From Otatea glauca (taxonomy: Eukaryota > Streptophyta > Magnoliopsida > Poales > Poaceae): a stretch of 64,000 bases of DNA. A model generated the notes under the pieces. The model ran no database searches and had not been told where the DNA came from. It saw only the letters and a list, made by a program, of their open reading frames with translations. Positions 47,262 to 57,848 of the stretch are shown here, one piece after another. The position numbers and the translations under genes are program-made. Position 1 is the stretch's first letter, and each line of letters starts with the position of its first letter. Location: positions 7,245,760-7,309,759 of the forward strand of contig CM070727.1 in NCBI GenBank assembly GCA_036346275.1. The letters run 5' to 3'.

Positions 47262-47634
47262 CTAGAAAGACGCCTTGCACTTGAGCACGAAGGAGAGCAG
47301 CAGCAGCATGGCCATGAGCCCGCACAAGCCCCCAATGCGGTGTATCCAGTACAGGTCGAGCCTGACCACCCTTCAATCTATCAAGCACGTCACGTTGATG
47401 GTCAAGATCAGCATGATGAGCAAATCCAGCCGCCACTGTCCTCCTTGTCGTCTGTATCCAATACAGGTCAAACCTGACCACCCTCCGGTCCATGAAGCAC
47501 ATCACGTTGATGGTCACGATCAGCACGATGAGCAACACCGGTAGCCACAACGCCGACCCACCACTGTCCTCCTCGTCGTCGCTCTCCTGCGTGGGCTTCC
47601 GATCGATGTACAACGGAGAGAGGACCGTACGCAC
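47262..47634 (-). pseudogene. Small membrane-protein gene with internal duplication (unit 2)
   Basis: On the minus strand it begins MRTVLSPLYIDRKPTQESD and continues with an acidic segment (DEEDSGGS). A membrane span follows (LWLPVLLIVLIVTINVMCF) and then DRRVVRFDLYWI. About 115 bp covering the span and the DLYWI motif is then repeated in a shifted frame. A further shift gives DLYWIHRIGGLCGLMAML, LLLLSFVLKCKASF and a stop. The original was probably a two-span membrane protein of about 90 residues. The frame breaks make this copy a pseudogene. The family is not recognised. Confidence 0.55.
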
Positions 47635-48019
47635 ACGAGCTTCTTTGTGGAAGATTTGTTATTTTTTGTTGTCCTTGGCATTGAATTTTTATTTTAATCT
47701 AAACTGTTATAATTTGGATCTGCTAGATAGACGATTAGAAGTTTTTCTTTAAATTACAACATCCAATGGCTAGTATAGTTCAAGTTAGTTAAGGTCCACT
47801 AGATTAAGAACCAGATGTTTTATTTTTTTGTGAGAATTTCTAAGCTATTTCTCTTTTTTCTTAACGACTATCTTAAGCTTTTAATATAGATGGCGGTGTG
47901 AGCTATCGATGTACAGAGAAAATGTGACATGAGTTATCAACTCATCAAGTAGTGCGAGTTATTGTCAAGTCACTAAGACAAATGGCAAGACACACGACCG
48001 AACGAATCGCACTACGACC

Positions 48020-48150
48020 GATACATGTGCTTCTTTTTAAATGAGAACGCAAGACAGACGATCGAACGAATCGCACTACAACTGGTACATGTGCTCCTTT
48101 CCAAATGAGAACGACAACTGGTACATGTGCTTCTTTCCAAATGAGAACGA
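48020..48150. repeat. Short tandem repeat, about 40-60 bp units, three copies
   Basis: ACTGGTACATGTGCTTCTTT-type segments followed by CCAAATGAGAACG occur three times in a row. The first copy is degenerate (GATACATGTGCTTCTTTTTA). Confidence 0.8.
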
Positions 48151-48704
48151 CATAGTGGGTGTACATGGAATTGCCGTTGTGAGCATATGCCCCTAAGATT
48201 CAAATAGGACACCGTATATCACCCACATGGAGTGTCGATCGTCATGACGGCATGAACACGATTGGTTGTCATGTCGCTGTTTGAAATGACGACAGAGCTA
48301 ATCGCCATGTCAAACGACAACAGAGGACACGGGGACCTCTGTCGCTGTTTTAATTGACAATACGTTTACTGTCTCCATTTCAAATGGCAATAGCTTGCGT
48401 GCCAACCGATATGGCACTATGTCGTTGGTTTAAATGGCAACAGAATAAATGTGGCCATTTCTGTCATTGTTTTTGACATATCATTTCTATAAATTTATTT
48501 AAAATATGTATTATTTTTTTAAAAAAAATGCGCTTGCAATCTCCAACGAGATTAGAGTATCAGACTTGTTAATGTTGCAAAACTAAGATCATATCGACGT
48601 CTGTGTGCATGTCTCAGGTATTTATATTTCAACAACGTTCCCGGCGAGAAAACTAGCAAGTTTCTTTTGAGAGAGAACATGATCTCCAATACGCAAAGTA
48701 AGAG

Positions 48705-49270
48705 TATGTATAACACCTTGAATTTTTTGTCAAAACTCCATCTAGCACTCTGAACTATGAAACCAGATATTTGATCTCTCAAACTTTGCAATCAAGTTCA
48801 AATAACACCATTGTCCAGTTTCACATAGTGATATTACACATGTGACGCAATAAGTGAGCGGTTTTATCATGTAGAATAACACACTGACCAAGTTAGATCA
48901 ATAACAGATGATGCCCACATGGGCTTCTCCCTTGCTAAGCTCTCAGTTATGCTTCCATGGTTGTCGGTCCCTATAACTCCCTCCCTCTCTACTTTGATTT
49001 GGAAGATAAGCACCTGTGAACCCCACCTATTATTACCTAAACTTACCCATTGTATCATCCTACGTAGCAAAACCGTCCACTTATAATGCTAAGCGACTCA
49101 CACATCAGGACACATGAGCAATACCACTATACAAAGCCGGCTCAGGGTGTTATTTGAACCTGATTGCAAAGTTCAGAATGCCAAACGTTTGGTTTCATAG
49201 TACAGGGTGTCGGACAGGGTGTCGGACGGACTTTCGAGTATAGTTTAGGATGTTATATGGACTTTTCCCT
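48705..49270. mobile_element. Foldback MITE with arms of about 120 bp
   Basis: The left arm (48711-48840) and the reverse complement of the right arm (49140-49262) share CTGAACTATGAAACCA-like, AACTTTGCAATCAAGTTCAA and AATAACACC segments. Borders are approximate and no target duplication was resolved. A related fragment lies inside the CACTA element at 26975-27115. Confidence 0.6.
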
Positions 49271-50822
49271 TATGCAAATCTACCCAAAGAACTCAGAATA
49301 AACAAAGAAGTAAAACTGCTGCCAAATAAGATATTATAGGAACTGTAGCTAGAGAGCATCAAAATTTCAGGCGACTATTTTAGTACCTGAATTTAAAGAT
49401 AAAATGTCTCCAGTAAGTGAATGATATAGCGAGATTCACTTTGCTTCAGAACCCAATAATACAACGAGAAAGCAAGCTAAATTCGAATGTTTTTCCAAAA
49501 ACAAACAGAAGGACCATGGAATGCTCATGCCGGTGGATGATCCAAAATAGTCTTGTCTCTGTCCAATATAAGCATGGTGAACATAGCATTGATAAAGGTG
49601 AACCAATGATGTTTTGAAGCAACACGAGGCACAGTTCTATGATTTGAATTGACCAGTACAGTATGAAAGTGACATGTAAAACTTAAAAAGTATCAACTAT
49701 CACCAAATCCAATCAGTAAAACAGTTTAACAATGCAGGATGTGTACTGTCCATGGATGTTTATAATACCGATCGTTCTATATGGGTAACTGCAACATTAC
49801 ACTAATTTGGTGGAAAAGGAAACATGTTACACTAATTTAGTGGAAAAGGAACATATACCTGAGTACTTGTGAGGGATTCAGCGACTCATAGCCCATAGGC
49901 CACAAAGGATACACACTTGCACGTGATACCAATGGTCTAAAGTCTACACTTTAAACTCCGAAAAAACAGAATTATGAAGAAATAAACACAGATCTATTTC
50001 CAAGTCTATAATATCGATTGCAGCCTCCTATTATTTGCATTCCTTATATCCTAGTATTGCATAACAAAATTTCAAACAGCCTGCAAATATAAATGTTGAA
50101 TTAACGACCCTTTGATAAATAGGTAGATCATCGCTACTGCAGAACTGACGTAGCTAATAAATTATCCATAGCATATGAGAAATAATACTGTGACATTTTG
50201 ATTTTCATTGTTAAATAATTAAACCTTGATTGAAAAAATCATGTGAGAACAACTAGATATCCATCACGAACCAAAAAACTATCAGACAATCGCATCAATA
50301 TGAAGCAAGAACTTATGCCGTTTAAGCATGTTCACTCAGTTTATCAAAAGTGTCCACATTTTGGCTTCAAATGCTTAACAAAAACAAGCCTTTCTTGAAA
50401 GCACACATACATGTGAGTACCTTTCATTTTCCGAGAACCTTGCAATCTAAATTGTAGTGATCACAATTCAAAACATACTACTGTCATAACACAACCAAAT
50501 TCTATTCACAGCATTGCACAGCAAAGACGAAGAACGGAAATTGCATAGTAATCATGAGAGAGAACCGCATAATAATTATCGGATTACACCATCCGACTAG
50601 TTAGACATGCACTACCAACGCAATCACATGGCCTCCCTCAGTGCAACAATCTTACCCGGATACTAGAACCAGACAGCTCAATTCTTAAGCTCGGGGGAGG
50701 CCCATAAATGATCAACACATCTTATTACGCGGCAACAACAGCAGCAGCGGCAGCAGCAACAAAGACAGTCACAAAACAACACACCCTATGCTTAGAAATG
50801 CTTAAAAGGTTACGATGATACA
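49271..50822. other. Gene-free region and NF-YC 3' flank
   Basis: AT-rich; no coding region is supported. The last 150 bp or so are likely the NF-YC 3' UTR and include a CAACAACAGCAGCAGCGGCA microsatellite-like tract at 50735-50760. Confidence 0.4.
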
Positions 50823-51423
50823 TTACTGCTGGGGCACATAGTAGTAGGCGAGCGGGTCGTTGGCGGGCACGCCTGCGGCGGGGCGGGGGATGCCGGCAGC
50901 CGCAGCGGCCGCCGCCGCTGCGGCGGCCGCGTCGGCGTCCTTGGAGTCGTCGCGGGGCACGATGTCCACGAGGAAGTCGAATACCTCGGTGCGGGCGATG
51001 GCGGCGGCAATGTCGGACTTCTGGAGCGTTCGGCGCTTGTTCTCCTCGGCGTGCGCCCAGCCACGGTGGGTGAGCTCGAGGATGAACATCTCGCAGGCGC
51101 GGGCGAAGACGACGGGGGCCTCGGCGGCGATCATGCGGACGTCCTCGTCGGCCTTCATGATCTTCTTGATGCGGGCGAGCGGGAGGTTGTGGTTCTTGAA
51201 GTCGTTGGTGGCCTCGATCTCGCGGTACTGCTCCGCCCAGAACATCTGCAGCTGCTGCTGCGCCGCGGCAGCCTGCTGGGCCGCGGCGGCGGCGGGCGGC
51301 GCGTAGAGCTGCGGGCGTAGGCGGCCGCGCCCGCCGCGGCCGTGGCAGGGCATGCCCCGGCGGGAACACAGGGGCGCCGATGACAGGGGGCAGCGGTGGG
51401 TTGCTGGATTTGGTGGGATCCAT
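50823..51423 (-). CDS. NF-YC (HAP5) histone-fold transcription factor subunit, N-terminal frame disruption
   Basis: NF-YC pairs with NF-YB through histone folds and, with NF-YA or CCT proteins, binds CCAAT or CORE promoter elements in the nucleus. The core is fully conserved. It contains MFWAEQYREIEATNDFKNH, LPLARIKKIMKADEDVRMIA, PVVFARACEMFILELTHRGW, ENKRRTLQKSDIAAAIARTE and VFDFLVDIVPRD. An Ala-rich tail follows, ending DPLAYYYVPQQ. The family's usual start, MDPTKSSNPPLPPV, is present at 51423 but lies in another frame. It runs into GHALPRPRRARPP instead of the expected Ala-rich linker leading to PQLYAPPAAAAAQQ. Two one-base losses, near 51355-51363 and near 51314-51322, would explain this. 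In the core's frame the first ATG is at 51353 (MPCHGRGGRG), giving 176 aa with an intact histone fold. Sequencing error in a GC-rich run is a real alternative. Confidence 0.9.
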
Positions 51424-51649
51424 GGATTTTGGGCGAGTTAGGGTTGTGGGGAGGGAGGAGGGGGTTGGGGGAGGAAGGGGACGGTGCTTCTCAGCTGGAT
51501 TTGCTGGTATTATTATCTCTTCCTCTCAGAAATGGTGGAAACTAGAAACAGATGGCTTTATTTATGCAGTAACATGGTGCAAAAATGATTACAGTAGTTC
51601 TGACTTAATACCCTTTTTATCCTCGCTTTGAGGTAAAAAGGTTGTGTTC
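51424..51649. other. NF-YC 5' region
   Basis: C/T-rich on the gene strand close to the ATG, consistent with a 5' UTR. No TATA box was assigned. Confidence 0.35.
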
Positions 51650-51886
51650 CACTTCCACTTGATTCATACATGGCTAAATTCAGCCAACTGCACACATTTA
51701 GATATCTTCTCAGATATTTAGTTTGGATTCATGAAAATCATATCCATAGATTTACCTTAAAAAATACCTTTATAATATTATAATTTTATTAAGTTTCATA
51801 AATATATTATAATAGAATTCGTGGTTGAAATTATGTTTCAAGAACAGTGTCGATGTCCAAAACAATATGTTTATGACAGGAGGGAG
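51650..51886. mobile_element. Stowaway-like MITE (copy 2), one end degraded
   Basis: The right end, CAGGAGGGAG, is followed by TA, and the interior resembles the elements at 21366-21627 and 57377-57631. The left end is approximate. Confidence 0.5.
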
Positions 51887-51889
51887 TAA

Positions 51890-52996
51890 GTTCAAAAAAA
51901 TTGTATTTATTAGGATTTTATCATGTGATCTTTAACTACGCTGATTAACTATTCTGTCCTTCAAAAATCGATATCACCTAGTACATTTTTTAAAAAACAA
52001 ATTGCGTGATATGTACATCATCCGATCGCGGATCAATAGCCTTGATGGACAACAGTGGAAAAGTAATATTTTTTATTTTCTCTAGAGCCCTTTTCTAAAT
52101 TAATTTTCACTAGAGGGAGGCACTAGTTCGTCATTACGTCTGTGATTTGGCTAATCGCAAACTAGACCTGAGCCAAAGTCAATGCCAAATCCACACACAT
52201 TTCAGAGTCCACACCTCATACTCTTCCAACACAGCTCATGCGTATACTTCTGCACATAGGCTGCTACTGGGCCGGAGTTAGGATTCCTCGGCAACTTAAA
52301 CTCATCAGCACTGTCGATTGAGTCAACGAACGGTCTAAATCATCTGACAATTCATTATTCATTAGTACTATCCGATCGAACTAATAAACAGTCCAAATAA
52401 TCTTACAATTTGTTACTATAGTGTCTTACGGAGTAGAAATTCGGGACACCAAAAATCCAAACAGTGTTTTTGACTGCCTTGTGCGGGTGTCAGCCACGGT
52501 ATACTACCGCAAATTCCTGCGCCTGATGCACCATAGACTTGTGTGAGCCAGTTTAGCTCGGATTGCATTCAAAGAGCTGTTCCAAGTCAAGTACCAACTC
52601 CCAACTACTCCTGCAAATTGTCCACTTGAAAAAGATATGTGTGATATTGTGCTCCACGCGTGCAAGAAGCACTAGGCAAAAAGCATTTGAACTACCTTTT
52701 TGTTTTTTTTTCTTTTCAGATAAGCTATCATGCCATTCAAGAACATCTAATAAGTCTTGCGGCCTAAAGCACTAATCAAGTGAGAGAAAAAAAAGTTACA
52801 CATGATCCTTTCTTTTTTTAAAAAAAATATACATAATCATCAAGAGGGGAAAAACTAGAAGCTCGATTGTTCCAGCCAAACCAGGATTAAACACGCACTC
52901 CCTCTTATTGTCTTCACAAAGGGGAGCTCATCTCGGTGCAAACACCTGACATGAGAATATGTTCATGCCTACACAAGTTACTAAACTTACGTACGA
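51890..52996. other. Gene-free region
   Basis: No coding region or recognised repeat. Short T and A homopolymer runs lie near 52700 and 52800. The last 80 bp may be the 3' UTR of the following small gene. Confidence 0.35.
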
Positions 52997-53260
52997 CTAA
53001 TCCACGCAGGAGCCGCACAGCCCGTACCCGCCGCTGCACCCCGGCCCGGTGCCGTCGCAGAGCCCGGAAGCGCCGATGAACACCGGGCTGCCGCGGCTGC
53101 CCCGGCGCCTCCGCCTCCTCCCGCGCGCGTCCGTGTCGTCCACGCACGTGAAGATGATCCACGACACGATGGACAGCCACAGGATGACGGCGCAGTAGAC
53201 CGCCTCGCCGCCGAGGCCCCCCTCGGCCGTGCTCGGGAATTCCACGGGCGCGGCAGCCAT
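52997..53260 (-). CDS. Small single-pass membrane protein of unknown function
   Basis: An 87-aa intronless frame. The N-terminus is short (MAAAPVEFPSTAEGGLGGE). One strong membrane span follows (AVYCAVILWLSIVSWIIFTC). A basic stretch (RGRRRRRRGSRGS) and a Gly/Cys-rich tail (SGLCDGTGPGCSGGYGLCGSCVD) with four Cys complete it. The basic cluster after the span predicts a cytosolic C-terminus by the positive-inside rule. A TATA box sits about 65 bp upstream, with no TE signature in the frame, so I regard it as a real gene. No family is recognised. A decayed second copy of its promoter lies at 54715-54890. Confidence 0.6.
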   Translation of the reverse strand: MAAAPVEFPSTAEGGLGGEAVYCAVILWLSIVSWIIFTCVDDTDARGRRRRRRGSRGSPVFIGASGLCDGTGPGCSGGYGLCGSCVD

Positions 53261-53323
53261 TTCGGGCAGATATGACGAGAGTTTTATGTATCCTGTATTC
53301 CTCTGTCAAGTGTGGCACCGCGG

Positions 53324-53330
53324 CTTTATA
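53324..53330 (-). promoter_or_regulatory. TATA box of the small membrane-protein gene
   Basis: TATAAAG on the minus strand, 64-70 bp before the ATG at 53260. It lies in a GC-rich promoter with CGCGCGG and TGACGTGACGT motifs (the latter is a possible bZIP ACGT site) 40-60 bp further upstream. Confidence 0.55.
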
Positions 53331-53459
53331 GCAGCTCTCCGCGCGGTTTTGGGTCGGGGTGACGTGACGTCCAAGCGCGCGTAAGTCCGCGCGGTCCTGT
53401 GCGGACGGTAGGAAGACGGTGCCGTCACGGGCAAATGCAAGCGGCTCAAGCATACATTG

Positions 53460-54714
53460 TATTTGGCGTCTGAGTAACTTTTTTCATCTCATAGTCTTAC
53501 CGGGCGGAAAAATTGTAAATCTAGCTTTCATTAAACGTAGAAACACTGATAAACAACATGTGTCACGTATCGTACTCTTCTGTTGCAGTAGTTCACCAGC
53601 ATCACAGTATCTATCGTCAGCACGACACATCCAAAGGATCTATCATGATAGACGGGCTATTGTGTGCCTAAGCTTAGTAGGATGGATACCACGGTACAGA
53701 GCTCAGCAGGTATCTACGACGATATTCAAACTCGACAGAAAGGTAGGAATCTCCACCTGATGCTCTCATCAGTATCCTCTCTAAAGTGGGGTTTACATAC
53801 CGAATTGACGTCGAAAATCGCCCGCGTGTCGGCAGCAATTTTCGTCGAAAATTGGTAGAAACCAAACGAAATGCAAAGTCAAAATTTTTGAATTCGATGA
53901 TCAAACAACGGCGAAATAATTCATAAGCTGACCGGTTTTTACCATTTTCGATCGGTTCATATCGAAAATTGGCACATTCATTGAAAATTGGAAAAAATAC
54001 GAAAAATGCAAGTGCACTATAAGTCACTTTTGGATCGCAATTTAGGGGTAAACTAGTGGTAATGATTGAGCTGCCTATGTCGTAATTGCTATGCAATGTT
54101 TTGATAAATTAAGCAACATTTGGGACCACCGTACATAAAATAAATTCTATATGGGACAGTTTAATGTCACTGAAGAAGTGATTATAAATAATATGATGCC
54201 ATAGTTGAAAGTTGAAACCAACAAGAAACTTATAAACCATTTCCTGTTTTTAGGTTTCGTGGAAGAAGTGACTCCCATATGCTCCAAGTCAAATGGGAAG
54301 GCTGCATCTGAGAGTCTAAAAACTGGTAGGTTGGAAGGCTTCATCTTTTTCTAAAGGTTTTGACTTATAGTTTTGCTACACATTCTTCCATTCAAAAGTT
54401 GCTCAAAATTTTGGAATTTTGTATTGGTACAATAGATCAGGATCAAAATTTGTAATTTTGGAAATGATCTATACTCGGTTTTGCTCAAAAACATCTCAAA
54501 AAATCGATTTTTCAAAAAAAATCATGGCAAATATCAAAAAGCTATTAATAGTAATTTTAGAACATTTTTGGATAATTTTTTCTTTTTCAAATTTTCTGAT
54601 TTTTTGAATTTAAATTTAAATTGAACCAGTTTATTAATCGGTTTCGTTTCTCGTACCACACCCATATGACTGAAAATCGCAAAAATCTACCGATTTCTCG
54701 TTGATATTGCGAAC
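53460..54714. other. Probable transposon insertion between duplicated promoter copies
   Basis: AT-rich stretch with many short CGAAAATTGG / TCGATCGGTT-type motifs. No ends or transposase were identified. It separates two related promoter segments. Confidence 0.35.
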
Positions 54715-54890
54715 CGTGCTTCTGAAGCGTGGCACCGGGCGTCCGTGGCTCGGCTTTGTAGCACCGCTCCGCGCGCGGGCGGTTGTGATCGGGTCGGGGT
54801 GAGGCGACATCGAAGCGCGCGTACGTCTGCGGAACTGCGGACGGTGGGAACTGGGGAGACGGTGCCCATCACACGTGCAGAAACGAGCGG
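54715..54890 (-). repeat. Diverged duplicate of the upstream region at 53310-53450
   Basis: Shares, in order, GTGGCACCG, GGCTTT(A/G)TAGCA, CTCCGCGCG, GGGTCGGGGTGA, AAGCGCGCGTA, GCGGACGGT and GAGACGGTGCC with the promoter of the small membrane-protein gene. The TATA-like position reads TTTGTAG and is inactivated. No coding copy remains downstream of it. Confidence 0.7.
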
Positions 54891-55363
54891 CTTTAACTTA
54901 GCGCGGACGGAGGAGTTGGTTCGGGTCGGCCGGCTGCCACCTGTGGGCGCCTTGGAACCGGTCCATTTCGAACAACGCTTCGTCACTAGCTTATACCATA
55001 TCTTATCGGCTTCCATTATACTACTCCACTTTCGTGGTAATTACTAATGCCAAATTCACGTTTTTTTTTGCTTTGATTCTGTATTTTGGACCGGATAGAA
55101 CTATATTATAGATCGTAACTGTTGGCCGAGTCAAGTCGTCTGAGATTTATGTTCCTGGAGTAATATACTCGTAGCCGAGCGCAGATTACTTAGGAATTAA
55201 GGAAGAGGAATTACAATCAAGTAGTCTATTTTTTAAAAAAAATATATATTAATCAAGTAGTTGTACTACACCACTACTCGTACTGGAATGAATTTTGTGA
55301 CAAAGCAGTGGTCACTGGTCAGAGCAAATTTGTCACGGAGTGTGAGGAGGAATCAAATGCTCG
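54891..55363. other. Gene-free spacer
   Basis: No coding region or recognised repeat. Confidence 0.35.
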
Positions 55364-55371
55364 TTGGCATC

Positions 55372-56135
55372 TAGAGGTGGGCACTCGGGCCAGGCTCTTT
55401 TGTGCCGGCCCGAGACACGATGTCATGGTCCGGTACGAAGCCCGACCCGGCATGAAGTGGACCGTCCGGCCGCAAGACGACATCAGTAGCATGGGCAATC
55501 TTGGGACTCGAGAATCGAGCACGATGGCGGCCCACCCGACGATCTTGTAGAATGGGCATCTTGGGCCCGATGATCCAGGACATGAGGAAGAAGTCTAACA
55601 TGAAGATCACTGACTCACAGAGCATGACCGTCATGGATGCACCCAGTAGCATGAACGTCACCCCTATCGCCGACACCTAAGAGAGACGGACAAAACAGGA
55701 GAAAGAGCTAAGAGAGATTGAGAGACGGTGCAAGAAACTGCTCTCTCTCGCTCGTCCTTCTCAATCTCTCTCAGTTCTCGCTCTCAACAGTCTCTCTCAA
55801 TCTCCCTCACAATCTCTCTCGTCTTTCTCGCTCACTCTCTTTCTCACCCATTGCCCCCTCTCTCGCCTGTATTGAGCACATCATTCTTGCTCTATATAAC
55901 TGTTAAATAATAAATAAATTTTAGTTTTTTTTCTCATAATATTTGCATTCATTGCCTTAATTCTATGTATCTCAGGCTTCTTTCCTCTCGTTGCAATAGT
56001 GCAAATGGATCGGGCCTGGACCGGCACGGCACGGCATGACGAGCACGATGAGCCGTCGCGGTCCGGCACGGTTCAGACACGAAGCACGATGGGCCCGTGC
56101 CAGGCCGGCCCGGCCCGGTACGACGCCCACCTCTA
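55372..56135. mobile_element. hAT transposon (non-autonomous) with perfect 8-bp target duplication
   Basis: 764 bp bounded by terminal inverted repeats TAGAGGTGGGC and GCCCACCTCTA. TTGGCATC is duplicated exactly on both sides (55364-55371 and 56136-56143). An 8-bp duplication and TAGNGNTG-type ends define hAT elements. Both subterminal regions are rich in CGGGCC/GGCCCG and GGCACG motifs. The centre has a CT-rich tract and AT-rich DNA; no transposase is present. Confidence 0.88.
55738..55865. repeat. CT-rich low-complexity tract inside the hAT element
   Basis: Repeated CTCTCTC and CAATCTCTCTC runs over about 125 bp. Confidence 0.7.
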
Positions 56136-56176
56136 TTGGCATCAGGCGTACTTTCTCCTGCAGTTTTTACTCCTCA

Positions 56177-56753
56177 GAGTAAATACAATAGCAAAGCCAA
56201 CTACTGGCTAATAGTAAGCTAAAAGCCAGTTTATACAATAACTGTCTCTAAAGGTTGTCTCTAGATATTGTGCAATAACTATCTTTTCTCTCTTGTACAT
56301 AAATGATTTACCTATACTCCCGTGCAAAGCTGGCTACTAAATAAGAGACATCTCTCTTCTCTCTCCTCTTTTCTTACTCCTCCACATAGACCAAAGCTGA
56401 TGTGTACTCTCTCCGTCCTTGAAAGTAAGGGAGAGAAGCATTCAAATTGTGTCCTCCAATATTAGAGATTGAGAGCTCTCCCCCTTTAAATTGTGTCATC
56501 AAATTGTGCCCATGCATGCAGATACATGCGACCACACATATTCCAAAATAAAAATGAGGCAAGTCATTCCCTATAATCGTGATTAATCAATGCATGCATG
56601 TTGCCAATTAATAGAGATACAGTATTAAATAGGGGCATTAGAGTCTTTTGACAGAAACTATAATCTGTCCTAAATTTTTTTCTGTCCCTTGTTTTCTAGG
56701 ACGGAGGGAGTACAGATTAAGAGCCAGCTGACGTGGTCTTATTGTATATGCCC
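56177..56753. mobile_element. MITE of the 16013 family, interrupted by a Stowaway
   Basis: Starts GAGTAAATACAATAGCAAAGCC and ends TTATTGTATATGCCC. Apart from the nested element it is collinear with 16013-16278, which makes it a second copy of that family. Confidence 0.75.
56407..56710. mobile_element. Stowaway MITE nested in another MITE
   Basis: 304 bp with ends CTCTCTCCGTCCTTGAAAG and, read inward from the right, CTCCCTCCGTCCTAGAAAA. It is flanked by TA (56405-56406 and 56711-56712). Removing it restores the host MITE sequence GATGTGTACAGATTAAGAGC, comparable to GATGTGTACAAATTAAGAGC at about 16230. Confidence 0.88.
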
Positions 56754-57376
56754 TGACGCAGAAAACTTGACAAAAACTGGAGCATTGATGACGAAGGGCG
56801 AAGTCAGTTAAGCTAGGTTTCTAGCTGCGCCAGCCAAGACACAAAACGTGCAAAACTTAAGTTCTTAACAACTAACATTAGCATTTCTGCGTCTCAAAAA
56901 AAGAAAACATTAGCCGCGCAATCTGCTGGTCGAGTAAACAAAGATTTCTTGCAAATTACGGCCATTGTGAATGAATTAGAGTACGCTTCCAAAGTGAAGA
57001 ATAAAAGAGCGTGCAGATGAAATATCACCTATTAATCAACTTTGCCATGTGGCTTTTGACCTTTTGTTGTAGTCTCAGATCAATCTGGAACATTCAAAAT
57101 ATGATGGCTATATTTAAGGTACACCAAGCGACGTGTTGGGATTCCAAAATCTTCAGAGATTCGTGTTGGGACTTGGGATGCACGTGAGGGTGCATGCGAC
57201 GTCATAAACTTACATGTTAATAATAGGAGTGTGTACCGGTTGCTACATGACCACCCCTTGGTAAAAAAAACAAATGCTCCCTTTGTGGGTTTCTATAAGA
57301 CGCTTATGCTGCTATGCATATGGGATTCAAAGTTTGTAAGGTTTAACCGGCAATTAGTCCAACAATATATAGATTA

Positions 57377-57631
57377 CTCCATGCAATCACAAATATATGT
57401 CGTTTTGGATATCGATACGTCCCTAAAACATAATTTTGATTATTAATTTATATTAGAATATATCTATAAAATCCAATAAAATTGTACTATTATAAACTAC
57501 TTTTTGAGATAAATCTATACATATGAGTTTCATGTAACCTATCTAAATATTTTAAAAGGTATTGATAGTCCAAGTTTCAAAAGTTTGATTGCACACATCC
57601 CAAAACAACATATATTTGTAAGTGGAGGGAG
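57377..57631. mobile_element. Stowaway-like MITE (copy 3)
   Basis: 255 bp flanked by TA. The left end is CTCCATGCAATCACAAATA; the right end is TGTAAGTGGAGGGAG. It shares the GGATATCGATACGT and CCCAAAACAACATATATTTG core with the related elements. Confidence 0.7.
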
Positions 57632-57848
57632 TATGTGACACAAAAGTTATATCATTGGATTCGTATTTGAAAAGCACTTTCTTATTATTATGTTTTTGTA
57701 TCTATAAACAAAATATTATAAAAAAAATAATGATCAATGTTTTAACTTTGAAGACCGCACCAAATTTACTTGTGCCTAATAAAAATCCACAAAGGGAGTA
57801 CTTCAAACGATTGGTCCATGGAAGTTTCAACTCAACAAGTTGACGATA

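Larger units (their letters stand above)
45995..47950. repeat. Tandem duplication block, 2-3 units
   Basis: Unit 1 (about 45995-46795), unit 2 (about 46796-47640) and a partial unit 3 (about 47650-47900) share several motifs in the same order. One is TCCACCAGATTAAGAGC. The others are CTATTTCTCTTTTTTCTTAGCGAC-type, AGGATGACGCAACAC and AAAATAGAGCAAAAACTAAAG. Units 1 and 2 both end with the 3' part of the same small membrane-protein gene. Confidence 0.75.
43355..48480. mobile_element. Putative DNA transposon or composite with subterminal repeats
   Basis: Both margins carry short repeats of a GTCGCCATTTGNANTGGCGACA type: 43360-43610 on the left and 48260-48470 on the right. Clusters of small palindromes at both ends suggest CACTA-like subterminal arrays. 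No terminal inverted repeat, target duplication or transposase was found, so the borders and class are guesses. The interior holds AT-rich tandem repeats and duplicated gene fragments. Confidence 0.4.

Noticed and set aside
52914..53453. 179-codon minus-strand frame overlapping the small membrane-protein gene
   Set aside because: The membrane span, TATA spacing and start context favour the 87-aa frame at 52997-53260; this one is an Arg-rich shadow crossing the promoter.
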